From Paenibacillus urinalis (lineage in GTDB: Bacteria; Bacillota; Bacilli; Paenibacillales; Paenibacillaceae), in the NCBI RefSeq assembly GCF_028747985.1, contig NZ_CP118108.1:5182001-5246000 (forward strand): 64,000 nucleotides of DNA. Reading direction: 5' to 3'. Under the pieces are notes generated by a model. It ran no database searches. It saw only the letters and a list, made by a program, of their open reading frames with translations, and was not told the DNA's origin. A program made the translations under genes and the position numbers. This document shows, piece by piece, positions 44,002 through 52,784 of this stretch. Position 1 is the stretch's first letter, and every line of letters begins with the position of its first letter.

Positions 44002-44784
44002 TTATTGGTTCTCATCATCTTGATCGTCGTCATTGTCATCAAAATCATCCTCATGCTCAACAGATTTGACCGTACCCGTAATGGCAAGCACTTGAACGAT
44101 CATCTCCTCACCGCTCACATTCTCAATTTCAACCAAATAATAAGGAATATCCGATTCTCTGGCACGCAGCTCGATGTCTTCGAATTCTCCCTTCACCTCG
44201 GCTAGCGCGATATCGATTGCATCCTGTTCACTGATCAGACGGATCGGTTCCTGTGTTTCAGCTGGCTGTTTATTGTCTGAATCGGGATTCTGAGGCTTTG
44301 TTTCAGATCGGGAGAGAACCTCCCCGCTGTACGGATCAAGCCTTAGTTCTACGATCTGATCTTTCGTCTGTACCTCAGCTTTGTAATATTTTCCTTCAGG
44401 GGAATCAGAGACAAGCTCCAGTAACAGCAGCTTTCCTGGAGTATCAGCCAGGACAGCCTTCTTGATAGCTTCTCTGCTCTGAGGTACCGGTGTATCCACT
44501 TCCCCCTCTGAAATCTGCTCAATGGTTTGTATGCTTCCACTCTCCGCATCTACCGTTAGGCGGTATTCGCCACCCGTTTCCGTAACCAGCCGAAGGTGAT
44601 ACTCACTACCCTGCAATCGGTTATCCTCAATCTTGAAGTCTGGGTACTGCTGAAGCACACTCTCGGATACGGCCTCCGCTGATAAAATATCTGATTTATT
44701 CCATGGCTGAAAATAATAAAGACCAATTGCCAGCACCAGTACTGCAGCCACACCGCCATATAAACCCCACTTTTTAACGTTCAT
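44002..44784 (-). CDS. Membrane-anchored PepSY-domain protein
   Basis: A 260-residue protein with one N-terminal membrane anchor (KWGLYGGVAAVLVLAIGLYYF) and an extracellular part with three PepSY-like units, ending LTVDAESGSIQTI, LRLDPYSGEVLSR and VLAITGTVKSV, then an acidic Asp-rich tail. Start chosen at ATG 44784 at the anchor; GAGGGGTG lies about 10 nt upstream, and upstream in-frame ATGs are less likely. Follows the histidine kinase gene by 75 nt, so likely one transcript. Confidence 0.83.
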   Translation of the reverse strand: MNVKKWGLYGGVAAVLVLAIGLYYFQPWNKSDILSAEAVSESVLQQYPDFKIEDNRLQGSEYHLRLVTETGGEYRLTVDAESGSIQTIEQISEGEVDTPVPQSREAIKKAVLADTPGKLLLLELVSDSPEGKYYKAEVQTKDQIVELRLDPYSGEVLSRSETKPQNPDSDNKQPAETQEPIRLISEQDAIDIALAEVKGEFEDIELRARESDIPYYLVEIENVSGEEMIVQVLAITGTVKSVEHEDDFDDNDDDQDDENQ

Positions 44785-44859
44785 TAGGAGAACACCCCTC
44801 TTAAGTTTCATATCACAACACAGCCATATATGGCTTTTGTATGCCATTATAGCGGAGCT

Positions 44860-46236
44860 TTATGAGAATTTGCTGAGAAAGGAGGGGAAGCGTAATATCG
44901 CCGTAGTACCTTCTCCAGGACGGCTCTTCAGATCAATCTCGGCCTGAATATGACCGGCAATCTCTTTGGCCAGCGACAGACCGAGTCCTGATCCGCCTTG
45001 CTTACGTGTTCGGGCCTGATCCACACGATAGAAGCGGTCATATACTTTGGCGAGCTCACTGTCCGACATGCCAATACCGTAATCTCGAATCGAGACTTTA
45101 ATATGACCTTCTTCCTTCTCGACCTGGATATCAATGTGCTCTTCACTATATTTTCTCGCGTTATCGAGGAACAGAATAAGGAGCTGCTTGGCTTTATTAA
45201 GATCCGTGATCGCGAACATCTGCTCATCAGCTTCAGCGGCTTCGATATGCACATTCACCTCTCTGCGATAGGCTGTCTGATAGGACCGGGCTGTGTCCTG
45301 CGTCATATCCGCGATATTGCAGGATTCCAGCTTCACCCCGGCAGATTCAGTCTGCCTAGCCATGAGCAGCAGCTGCTCTGTCATTTCACGCATCCTTACC
45401 GCCTCAGAATGAATGGCCTCAACAGACTCATTGAACAGATCAGGCCGCTCTGCTCCTCTGCGTTTCAGCAAGCTTGCATAGCTCTCAATTACAGTTAAAG
45501 GCGTCTTGAGCTCATGTGAAGCATTAGAGACAAATTGCTCCTGCTTCTCATAATTCAGCTCAAGTCTGTCAATCATGCGATTGAACGTATTGCCCATCTC
45601 GAACAGCTCATCCTTGGATTTCTTCTCCAAATCGATGGATTTGAAGCCGCCGCCCTGTTCAATATTTTTCATCGTGTCAATCATTCTTGATATCGGCTTG
45701 ATAATGATTCCACTGAGCAGACGACTGGAAATAATGACCGCAATGAGTGCTGCTACTGAGACGGAAAATAGTACGTTACGCAATACACGCAGATTGTTAT
45801 CTGCGCTCGCCAGACTTTCAGTAATTTGTATATTTACGACCTCACCGTCTACCCAGATAATCGGCATCGATACAAATACGTACCTTGCTCCATCCACCTC
45901 CGTGACCTGTGATACTTTATTGGGACGGTATGGCGCATCCAGATTTCTTAAGTGCTGCTGGGTTTGAGATGTTACTACCTGTCCCTCGCCCGACATCCGT
46001 ACCAGACGGAGCATGCCATCGGCCGGAACAAAAGCGCGAAGGAGATCATCCGGAGCAACGCTCACCGCTGCGTTCTTTATTCCTTCCACAACGGCACTCG
46101 CTTCTGCTTCTGCCCGCTCTGTCTGGGTATTGATCGACATGCGATCAAACAGAATATAGATAAATGCATTAATCAACAGAAGCAGTACCATAAAAAATAC
46201 GGACGTATAAACGTAAATCGTCGTTCTCAGCTTCAT
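44860..46236 (-). CDS. Sensor histidine kinase
   Basis: A 458-residue membrane kinase. Two membrane segments (about 8-30 and 160-182) flank an extracellular sensor domain. A HAMP region follows (IIIKPISRMIDTMKNIEQGG), then the phospho-acceptor box FVSNASHELKTPLTVIESYA (His at about 240) and the ATP-binding N (FLDNARKYS), G1 (IRDYGIGM) and G2 (GGSGLGLSLAKEI) boxes. Start ATG overlaps the response regulator stop by 4 nt (ATGA). Its signal is unknown; the PepSY proteins downstream may modulate it. Confidence 0.92.
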   Translation of the reverse strand: MKLRTTIYVYTSVFFMVLLLLINAFIYILFDRMSINTQTERAEAEASAVVEGIKNAAVSVAPDDLLRAFVPADGMLRLVRMSGEGQVVTSQTQQHLRNLDAPYRPNKVSQVTEVDGARYVFVSMPIIWVDGEVVNIQITESLASADNNLRVLRNVLFSVSVAALIAVIISSRLLSGIIIKPISRMIDTMKNIEQGGGFKSIDLEKKSKDELFEMGNTFNRMIDRLELNYEKQEQFVSNASHELKTPLTVIESYASLLKRRGAERPDLFNESVEAIHSEAVRMREMTEQLLLMARQTESAGVKLESCNIADMTQDTARSYQTAYRREVNVHIEAAEADEQMFAITDLNKAKQLLILFLDNARKYSEEHIDIQVEKEEGHIKVSIRDYGIGMSDSELAKVYDRFYRVDQARTRKQGGSGLGLSLAKEIAGHIQAEIDLKSRPGEGTTAILRFPSFLSKFS

Positions 46237-46949
46237 GCGTCCGCCTTAAGCACGTAACCGACACCGCGCACTGTATGTATAAGTCCAGTTTCATGACCAT
46301 GATCCACTTTTTTGCGGACATAACGTATATAGACATCAACCACATTCGTATCTCCCATGTAGTCGTAACCCCACACCGATTCAAGAATTTGCTCTCGATT
46401 CAATACTTGGCGCTGATTGCGCAGCAAATAGACAAGCAGATCAAATTCACGGGGAGTGAGCTCTATCGAGCCCTCCCCGCGTTTGACCTCTCTAGTGGCC
46501 TCATTCACACGCAGATTACCTGCTGTGAGCCACGTCTCGAACTCTCCGGCGTTAGAAGCTGCTGCTGGCTGGTGCTGCAGCTTACTGCTCAAACGCAGCG
46601 CAGCCCGTACACGAGCCAGCAATTCTTCAATCTGAAACGGCTTGGTGATATAATCCGTTGCCCCCAGATCAAGTCCCGACACCTTATCCTCCACAGATCC
46701 CTTCGCTGTCAGCAGGATGACCGGTGTGTGCTCATCCTGGCTCCGAATACGCCGCAGCACTTCAATTCCGCTCAGTCCCGGCAGCATCACATCGAGCAGA
46801 ATGAGATCATACTCCCCTTGTTGATAAGCCGTAAGCCCCTCCGTGCCGCTTGTCGTTTTATGCACTTTATAATTCTCGTATTCCAGCTCGATTTCAAGCA
46901 ATCGAGCAATCTTCTCTTCATCCTCCACAATGAGAATGGATGCACTCAT
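46233..46949 (-). CDS. OmpR-family response regulator
   Basis: A 238-residue regulator. Receiver domain: SILIVEDEEKIARLLE (acidic pocket), phospho-acceptor Asp in YDLILLDVMLPGLSG (about residue 53), TAKG and KPF. DNA-binding winged helix: LTPREFDLLVYLLRNQRQVL, TNVVDVYIRYVRKKV and HTVRGVGYVLK. First gene of the RR-HK-PepSY-PepSY operon. Start ATG 46949 with GGGGGAG upstream. Confidence 0.93.
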   Translation of the reverse strand: MSASILIVEDEEKIARLLEIELEYENYKVHKTTSGTEGLTAYQQGEYDLILLDVMLPGLSGIEVLRRIRSQDEHTPVILLTAKGSVEDKVSGLDLGATDYITKPFQIEELLARVRAALRLSSKLQHQPAAASNAGEFETWLTAGNLRVNEATREVKRGEGSIELTPREFDLLVYLLRNQRQVLNREQILESVWGYDYMGDTNVVDVYIRYVRKKVDHGHETGLIHTVRGVGYVLKADA

Positions 46950-46999
46950 GACGACTCCCCCGCTTCATTTAAATATGAATATCATCATAGATCACAGGA

Positions 47000-47644
47000 C
47001 TAAATTTGTTCAATCACCTCGTTAATGGATTCCCTTCCGGATACCAGTGGAAAGGCCTTTCTACACGTGTTGTCCGCATCAAGCGCAGCCACAATGACAG
47101 CAGCTACATCTTCGCGAGGTATACTGCTCTCTCCGGCCTCTGGATTCAAAGATACTTTGCCGTTCCCTGGCTCATTCTTAAGCCCTCCTGGGCGAATAAT
47201 CGTATAATTCAGGGACGAATTCTCCAGCCACTTATCTGCATAGTGCTTGGCCACATAATATGGCTTGATAGCGTCTGGCCACTTGGTTCTGTCTTCTGCA
47301 TAGATGGCGCTTACCATAATGTAACGAGAAATGCCTGCCTTCTCCGCCGCTTCCATCGTCTTCACTGCACCATCCAGATCAATGAGCAAGGTCTTGTCTG
47401 CCCCTGTACTTCCGCCTGATCCCGCCGTGAAGACAACAGCATCATTCCCCTTCATGGCTTCCGCCAGCTCCTCTACTGTGCCTTCCAGATCGGCAAGAAC
47501 TGCCTCTATCCCTGATTTATCGAGTGCCTCTAACTGTTCCTGTTTACGAACCATAGCACGAACAGTATGCCCCGGGTTCTCTTTCAGCTGAGATACAAGA
47601 TGTCTTCCTATTTGTCCATTCGCTCCAATAACGAGTACATTCAT
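47000..47644 (-). CDS. NAD(P)-binding atypical SDR (YhfK-like)
   Basis: A 214-residue protein of the NAD(P)H-binding/NmrA-like group. The nucleotide motif is VLVIGANGQIGRHLVSQLKE; YVAKHYADKWLENSSLNYTIIRPGGL and a small C-terminal cap follow, as in B. subtilis YhfK. Start ATG 47644 with AAGGGAG upstream. Reaction unknown. Confidence 0.85.
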   Translation of the reverse strand: MNVLVIGANGQIGRHLVSQLKENPGHTVRAMVRKQEQLEALDKSGIEAVLADLEGTVEELAEAMKGNDAVVFTAGSGGSTGADKTLLIDLDGAVKTMEAAEKAGISRYIMVSAIYAEDRTKWPDAIKPYYVAKHYADKWLENSSLNYTIIRPGGLKNEPGNGKVSLNPEAGESSIPREDVAAVIVAALDADNTCRKAFPLVSGRESINEVIEQI

Positions 47645-47863
47645 GATGCAATAGCTCCCTTCCATTCAATTATGCATACCCTTAGATTATATAAAGGTAT
47701 TCCTATCTACTTACCCAAATTGAACAGCTAATAGCAACCATTTATATGGATATAAAGGTTCACTTCTTGATCTATTGTCCCCGTTTGGCTCTTCTGTAGT
47801 ACACATCTCATCTTAATATATGTTTATATGTAATGCACCTCTGTACTTAGAGCTATGCCGAAA

Positions 47864-47893
47864 CAAAAAAAAGACGCCCCTAAGGGGACGCCT
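47864..47893 (-). terminator. Terminator of yjlC-ndh
   Basis: Stem AAGGCGTCCCC/GGGGCGTCTT with one bulged base and a 3-nt loop, followed by eight T residues on the minus strand. Confidence 0.85.
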
Positions 47894-47907
47894 TCTAGAT
47901 GAGGAGC

Positions 47908-49089
47908 TTAATACGCCAGAGCGAATAGACCCTCAATATGTTTCAGGTAACGAATGTTACTTGCTTCTTTCATGAGTGTTGCAGGAAGACCTTTCAGACG
48001 AGTCTGACTTCCTCCAAGCATTGCGATGGCATCTTTACGTCCAAGGCTTCCCAGTGTACCGGAGAAGACTGGAGTGAAGACTTCAAGCTCACCGCCCTTG
48101 ATGGTAGCTGCCAGGTTATGTCCGATCGTCTCACCCATTTGCCAAGCAAGCTGTGCTGTTGGAGGGTAAGGACGAGCGCCTTCACTTGGAATAACAACTG
48201 CGCTGTCACCAGCGATGAACACATTCTCATGCGATGTAGAGTGCAGTGTTTCTTTTACCGTTGCACGTCCGCGGTTCACTTCAATACCGCAGTTTGCAAC
48301 TACAGCATTACCTTGAACGCCGCCAGTCCAGATCAGAGTGCTTGTCTCGATGGAGCTGCCGTCTTTCAGGAATACCGTATGCTCTTGCATTTCTGTGATC
48401 GCTACGCCAACGATGAATTTCACGCCGCGTTTCTCAAGGCTTGTTTGTGCACGCTCAACCAGCTCTGGAGGGAATCCTGCCAGAATCGAAGGACCTGCTT
48501 CTACGCTGTAGAGCTCCACTTCGCTGCGGTTGATGCCTTTTTGTTTACAAACTTCAGTAAGCACGTCTGCATACTCACCAACAAGCTCGATACCTGTCAA
48601 GCCGCCGCCGCCGATAACGATGGTAGCGTCTTTTTTCTCGCCTGTTTTCTTGTATGCATCCAGACGAGCTTCCACGTGAGCGCGAATATTGTTCGCCTCT
48701 TCAACCGATTTCAGCGTAAAGCTGTAATCTTGAAGTCCTGGAATACCGAAGAATGCTGTTTCACTACCCAAAGCGACAACGAGGTAGTCATAGCTATAGA
48801 TGGTTCCGCTCTTCATTGTGACTTTGTTCTCGTCAGGCTTGATTTCGGCAACCGTATCAATTTTAAGATTCACGTCTTTACCGCGGAGCAGCTTCTCAAG
48901 TGGAAGAGCAACAGCCTTCTCTTTGATTGTACCTGCAGCCAGACGATGCAATTCTGTAATGATTTGGTGAGTCGGGAAACGGTTCACAACCGTAATGGTT
49001 GCTTCTTCAGCAGTCAGGTATTGACGCGCTGCAAGTGCGCTCAGCAATCCGCCGTAGCCGCCGCCCAGGATCAAAATTTGCTTCGACAT
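47908..49089 (-). CDS. ndh: Type II NADH dehydrogenase
   Basis: A 393-residue FAD-dependent NADH:quinone oxidoreductase that feeds electrons to menaquinone without proton pumping. FAD motif ILILGGGYGGLLSALAA, NADH motif TIVIGGGGLTGIELVGEYAD, GVQGNAV, and FIAGDSAVV for the second FAD contact; a C-terminal membrane-binding segment follows. Start ATG 49089 with GGAGG 6-7 nt upstream. It follows yjlC by 36 nt, the same pair as B. subtilis yjlC-ndh. Confidence 0.92.
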   Translation of the reverse strand: MSKQILILGGGYGGLLSALAARQYLTAEEATITVVNRFPTHQIITELHRLAAGTIKEKAVALPLEKLLRGKDVNLKIDTVAEIKPDENKVTMKSGTIYSYDYLVVALGSETAFFGIPGLQDYSFTLKSVEEANNIRAHVEARLDAYKKTGEKKDATIVIGGGGLTGIELVGEYADVLTEVCKQKGINRSEVELYSVEAGPSILAGFPPELVERAQTSLEKRGVKFIVGVAITEMQEHTVFLKDGSSIETSTLIWTGGVQGNAVVANCGIEVNRGRATVKETLHSTSHENVFIAGDSAVVIPSEGARPYPPTAQLAWQMGETIGHNLAATIKGGELEVFTPVFSGTLGSLGRKDAIAMLGGSQTRLKGLPATLMKEASNIRYLKHIEGLFALAY

Positions 49090-49125
49090 ATCCATCCTCC
49101 GTTCTTACTTTCGTATGAAAAAATC

Positions 49126-49560
49126 TTAGTCTTGTTTGTTTTGCTGACGCTCGTTCAAGATGCTCAAGAAAGCTTGAGCAAAACGAAGCGTATGTTGTAC
49201 GTTAGGGTCCTTCAGCATTTTGAGCATGCCGAACAAGCCAACAGAAGACTGTTCCGCATGAGCGCGATCGCCAGCTTCGATGGCTGCAGAAGCAACACCT
49301 TTTGCTTTTTCTACTACTGGAGTAGTAAATTCGCCAAAGGCAACTTTCATGTCGTTTACGAATACTTGGTCCTTCGCCAGCCCTTGAGCAAAGTCATAAG
49401 CTGTAGTCATTGCAGTTACCATTTCAGCCAGTTTAGGCAAGTTCTCAACCAGAACAGTAAGAGACTCCTGAACCTCCGGCTTCATCAATTGATCGAGCAC
49501 ATCATTTTGTGCTTGAGGAGCACCTGTAGCAGGTACTTCTTGTTGCGTCGGTTGTGACAT
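49126..49560 (-). CDS. yjlC: DUF1641 protein, YjlC-like
   Basis: A 144-residue protein with the DUF1641 core LDQLMKPEVQESLTVLVENL and LFGMLKMLKDPNVQHTLRFA. In B. subtilis the homologue YjlC is encoded with Ndh and co-regulated by Rex; its molecular role is unknown. Start ATG 49560 with AAAGGAGG upstream. First gene of the operon. Confidence 0.87.
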   Translation of the reverse strand: MSQPTQQEVPATGAPQAQNDVLDQLMKPEVQESLTVLVENLPKLAEMVTAMTTAYDFAQGLAKDQVFVNDMKVAFGEFTTPVVEKAKGVASAAIEAGDRAHAEQSSVGLFGMLKMLKDPNVQHTLRFAQAFLSILNERQQNKQD

Positions 49561-49877
49561 AAGAGAACGTCCTCCTTTACTTTGGGTTATAAGCCCGCTC
49601 GCCTGACATTTCTGCTAAGCAATCTAGTCGATCAAGGAACTACATGATTGTAATGTAACAATTTTCACACAAAGAAAGAGCCGATGCCACTAAGGGCGGC
49701 TCAGGCAGCTCTACAGCAGAAGTGTGATGTATTCCATGGATCTATTGCAGACACGAATATGATCATTCCATCGCAATAACAAACTTACCGAACAGGTCAT
49801 AAAAACGGATCCTATACCCTAATATTACACTTCTTACACGTGAACATGAGATAAATATTTTGGCAATTGTGAATACC

Positions 49878-49895
49878 TTGTGAACATTGTAACAA
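49878..49895. promoter_or_regulatory. Rex-like operator candidate
   Basis: TTGTGAA-CATT-GTAACAA matches the Rex pattern TTGTGAA-N4-TTCACAA at 12 of 14 fixed positions. It lies about 320 nt upstream of yjlC, farther than usual. Supported mainly by the known Rex control of the B. subtilis pair. Confidence 0.25.
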
Positions 49896-50086
49896 ATACA
49901 CCTTTTTTGTCAATACGACGTGCAATAGCCTGTTCTCCATCCATGAATTCACTTTTTCTCATATTTGCTACTATATGCGGTGTCAAAGAGCATGCTGATC
50001 ACTATATGTATCAACGTATACCGCTTAAAATTTCCATAAAGTTTTATTCTCACTCATGTTAATTTTTAACTCGCCCAAATCCTCCA

Positions 50087-50126
50087 AAATAAAAAGACGG
50101 CTCATGCCTTCTCGCACGAACCGTCT
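50087..50126 (-). terminator. Intrinsic terminator in the yjlC upstream region
   Basis: Stem AAGACGG/CCGTCTT extended by inner pairs, followed by TTTATTTT on the minus strand. It is 260 nt past the DIP1984 stop, so it ends either a long 3' UTR or a separate RNA. Confidence 0.65.
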
Positions 50127-50383
50127 TATCATCTCGGTATTGTCCCCTGGCCCGCCCTCGCCATTACCTGAAAAATCAGCATTTGGTCATAACATTAACA
50201 ATTACATGTGATATGTACACTGTACTGGGGATAATTTGTGATGAATGGAGTCCCCGGCTCTCGTCGATTTTTTATCAAATGGGTTCCAAGACCTTGCCTG
50301 CCTTGGTAGGCTTATGCTCGCTTTCTTCAGGAAGGCTACCAACTTACCGATGCTCTACTTAAAGCATGCTGTCACTTCCGTTA

Positions 50384-50848
50384 TTACGCTGTCGTGATCA
50401 GCTCTGTCGTCCAGTTCTTCTCCTGGATCTTCGTATCTAATACACGGTGAGCCTTTGCAAGTTCGTCAACCTGCTTCTGCAGCTTCTTGTGGTCAACCGT
50501 GGTAACGAACTTGATCTCGGATCTGCTTGTCCGCTCCAGACGAATGGTTGCTTGCCTGATGACATCATACAGCACATCCCGATGCTTCACATAATTCTCA
50601 CGCAGTGCAAGCGCATCCGCGATACTGATGCCCGTGTCGAGCAGGGTTTGAGAGTTGGTGCGATTGATATCTTGAACCAGCTTCGTATATTGGCTCAAGC
50701 TCTCCTCCAGTTCAGCAAATAACTCGGCAGGATCTTCGGCAGGCGGCTCCCCCTCCTGCACTCTGACGACACCTTCCAGACGAAATCTTAATTGTTGTAT
50801 TTTAGTTTGTATATCCGAACGTAATATAAGTGCTTCTGCGAGTTTCAT
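50384..50848 (-). CDS. DIP1984 family protein
   Basis: A 154-residue, mostly alpha-helical soluble protein. The N-terminal KLAEALILRSDIQTKIQQLR, then VRVQEGEPPAEDPAELFAEL, and INRTNSQTLLDTGISIADAL match the DIP1984 family (also annotated septicolysin-like). Function unknown. Start ATG 50848 with GGAGG upstream. Confidence 0.87.
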   Translation of the reverse strand: MKLAEALILRSDIQTKIQQLRFRLEGVVRVQEGEPPAEDPAELFAELEESLSQYTKLVQDINRTNSQTLLDTGISIADALALRENYVKHRDVLYDVIRQATIRLERTSRSEIKFVTTVDHKKLQKQVDELAKAHRVLDTKIQEKNWTTELITTA

Positions 50849-51030
50849 AGGATACCTCCACAGTTAATATCTCTGCTATTTTATCCTACTAAGTTATTTT
50901 ATTCCATATGTAACTTCTATTATATAAGTTTATTACCGATATCAGATAGGCCCGTCTCAGCTTCATGTTTGCCTTTCTACAGACCGGGTATGTAATAACT
51001 ATATCCATGATGAACAAGGAGGCGTTCACG

Positions 51031-51183
51031 ATGAAACAGCAATCAAGCGAAGAGGTACGCAATCAATTGGACAAGGAGAAGGACTCCAAGGAGCAGGTAG
51101 ACAAAATGAAAAAGCATGAGGACGTGGAGCCTCAAGCCGAGAACTGGAATCCCCGATCTGAGGACAATCTGAAGCAGTCTTAA
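51031..51183 (+). CDS. Small hydrophilic protein (50 aa)
   Basis: Fifty residues, almost half Lys, Glu, Asp and Gln, no hydrophobic core; likely disordered. Start chosen at ATG 51031 because AAGGAGG lies about 10 nt upstream; the frame is open further upstream without such a site. Family not recognised. The composition resembles small acid/stress-type proteins, but no function is assigned. Confidence 0.6.
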   Translation: MKQQSSEEVRNQLDKEKDSKEQVDKMKKHEDVEPQAENWNPRSEDNLKQS

Positions 51184-51318
51184 TCTGCTAAAAGGATTAG
51201 AATAAGTGCATTAACGTTATCGTATACTGCACCTGCAAGCCATGACCAGAGGTTATCCCTTGTTCATGGCTTGTTTCATATATGAGCTTTAACAGCGAAC
51301 AGAAGGAGGAAAACTCAC

Positions 51319-51840
51319 ATGGCACATACCGAATTTAAGACACGGGCTTATCGTTTCAAGGATGATGGCATCATCCCAAACCACCCGAACTTACCTGTTC
51401 TCTTATATCCGAGCGTTCTAAGAGGGAGAGAAGAGGAGATGGAAGCCCTATTCAACAGCCACAATTGGCAGAACACCTGGACAGGCGGTGTATTCCCTTA
51501 TCATCATTATCACAGCAACACACATGAGGTTCTCGGTGTGATCAGCGGATCGGTCAAGCTGCAGCTTGGCGGTGAGCAAGGGATCGTGGTCACTGCGGCA
51601 GCCGGGGATGTGATCGTTCTTCCTGCCGGTACTGGCCATAAGAGGATTGAAGCAAGCCGTGAGTTTCAGGTGGTTGGTGGTTATCCCGATGGCATCGAAT
51701 ATGACACCTATACAGGCGAATCCGGAGAGCGGCCCAAAGTACTTCAGGACATCAAGCAAGTTCCCTTGCCCGATCAAGATCCGGTATTTGGAAAGAGCGG
51801 ACCGCTCCACACCTATTACCGATTAGAAGATTCAGTGTAA
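51319..51840 (+). CDS. yjlB: YjlB-like cupin protein
   Basis: A 173-residue single-domain cupin. Metal-binding motifs are FPYHHYHSNTHEVLGVISG (motif 1) and PAGTGHKRIE (motif 2). The order matches B. subtilis YjlB, whose gene neighbours yjlC-ndh there; here the genes are near but separated by the DIP1984 gene. Enzymatic role unknown. Start ATG 51319 with AAGGAGG upstream. Its 3' end overlaps the convergent VTT-protein gene by 25 nt. Confidence 0.82.
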   Translation: MAHTEFKTRAYRFKDDGIIPNHPNLPVLLYPSVLRGREEEMEALFNSHNWQNTWTGGVFPYHHYHSNTHEVLGVISGSVKLQLGGEQGIVVTAAAGDVIVLPAGTGHKRIEASREFQVVGGYPDGIEYDTYTGESGERPKVLQDIKQVPLPDQDPVFGKSGPLHTYYRLEDSV

Positions 51841-52424
51841 TAAGCTTCTATCCTTTTGCTTGCCACAATCGTCAAAATGATGAATATGACGACGCCAACC
51901 AGAATAAGCGGATGCTGGATAATCTCCTCCAGGTTGGTACCAATATAAGTCACATAAAATATCATGATTCCTTTGCCAAGCCCTGCCGCGAGCAGGAAGA
52001 GACCGGGGCGCATCTGAGCTGCGCCTGCTGCCATGTTCACCAGCACAAACGGTCCCATCGGGAACATCCCCAGCAGGAACACATAGCTGAACGCATTGCG
52101 CTGTATCCAGCGTAAGCTCTTCTGAACCTTGGGCTTCTGTGCCCAGCGCTGGATGTAGGAAGTCATCGCAATTCTGCGAATAATCAGAAAAGTTAGGAAG
52201 CTGCCTCCCACCAGGCCAATCCAGGAGTAGATGAATCCAGCCCAGCCATACACAACCCCGTTCGCTCCCACGATCAGCAGGGTTGGCAGCGGCGGGATAA
52301 AGGATTTCAGAAATGTGATCAGAATTCCGGGCAGCGGTCCATAGGAACGAAACTGTTCAAGCAGCATGATGATATTTTCTTCCGTGAAAAAGGACATGAT
52401 ATCCGAGACGGACCAACTGTACAT
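51816..52424 (-). CDS. TVP38/TMEM64 (VTT-domain) membrane protein
   Basis: A 202-residue membrane protein with about five segments. The VTT/DedA-type core includes SFIPPLPTLLIVGANGVVYG and the loop region FPMGPFVLVNMAAGAAQMRP. These proteins are linked to lipid scrambling or membrane homeostasis. Start ATG 52424 with GGGAGG upstream. It ends inside the convergent cupin gene, an unusually tight overlap. Confidence 0.85.
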   Translation of the reverse strand: MYSWSVSDIMSFFTEENIIMLLEQFRSYGPLPGILITFLKSFIPPLPTLLIVGANGVVYGWAGFIYSWIGLVGGSFLTFLIIRRIAMTSYIQRWAQKPKVQKSLRWIQRNAFSYVFLLGMFPMGPFVLVNMAAGAAQMRPGLFLLAAGLGKGIMIFYVTYIGTNLEEIIQHPLILVGVVIFIILTIVASKRIEAYYTESSNR

Positions 52425-52502
52425 TTAGGAGCCTCCCAGGTATTCTGGTAAATTTTAAAGATAGTATAGCTTAAACCTCGCGATTAAAACATCGCTGTCC
52501 AT

Positions 52503-52527
52503 AAAAAAACCTGCCCCTCGGCAGGTT
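52503..52527 (-). terminator. Terminator of the small zinc-knuckle gene
   Basis: Stem AACCTGCC/GGCAGGTT with a CCTC-type loop, followed by TTTTTTT on the minus strand, 16 nt past the small gene's stop. Confidence 0.88.
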
Positions 52528-52543
52528 CTACATTATATTTATT

Positions 52544-52687
52544 CTATGCCGGATCATATCCCGCTTCCTGCTCATGATCTGCTTGCAGCACTTGATCTGC
52601 CTGAATCTGACTGCACTCGTGTAATATATGTTCAACATGCTCCAATACATCGTTTAATGATTTACCACAAATATGACATTTCATCAT
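52544..52687 (-). CDS. Small zinc-knuckle protein (47 aa)
   Basis: A 47-residue gene. It begins MMKCHICGKSLNDVLEHVEH and contains a CxxC pair, several His and a third Cys (HECSQ), enough ligands for one zinc. AGGTGA lies 6 nt before the first ATG (52687), and a strong terminator follows the stop, so the transcript unit is complete. The C-terminus is acidic and ends YDPA. Family not recognised; nucleic-acid or protein binding is possible but not shown. Confidence 0.65.
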   Translation of the reverse strand: MMKCHICGKSLNDVLEHVEHILHECSQIQADQVLQADHEQEAGYDPA

Positions 52688-52784
52688 GTTATCACCTATT
52701 CTCTATTGTACCTTTGATATATCCTCCTCTTATTAACCGTGAAGCATCCATACGAAACGATTCCCTCTCGCTTCAGTCTTGCGG

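Larger units (their letters stand above)
49561..50383. other. 823-nt intergenic region with hairpins
   Basis: No convincing gene. Contents on the minus strand: a GAGCCG/CGGCTC hairpin with T-rich tail (49671-49702), a Rex-like site (49878-49895), an intrinsic terminator (50087-50126), and several stems between 50230 and 50370, including TTGGTAG/CTACCAA (50303-50309 with 50336-50342) and ATGCT/AGCAT (50350-50369). A structured RNA of about 250 nt ending at the terminator is possible, but I cannot match it to a known family. Confidence 0.4.

Noticed and set aside
47938..49557. 539-codon open frame antisense to ndh and yjlC
   Set aside because: Cys/Phe-rich, no motif, and it covers two well-recognised genes; a composition artefact.
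50230..50383. c-di-AMP (ydaO) riboswitch
   Set aside because: A GCCGGGGACTCC segment recalls it, but the downstream conserved elements are missing and no plausible target gene follows.
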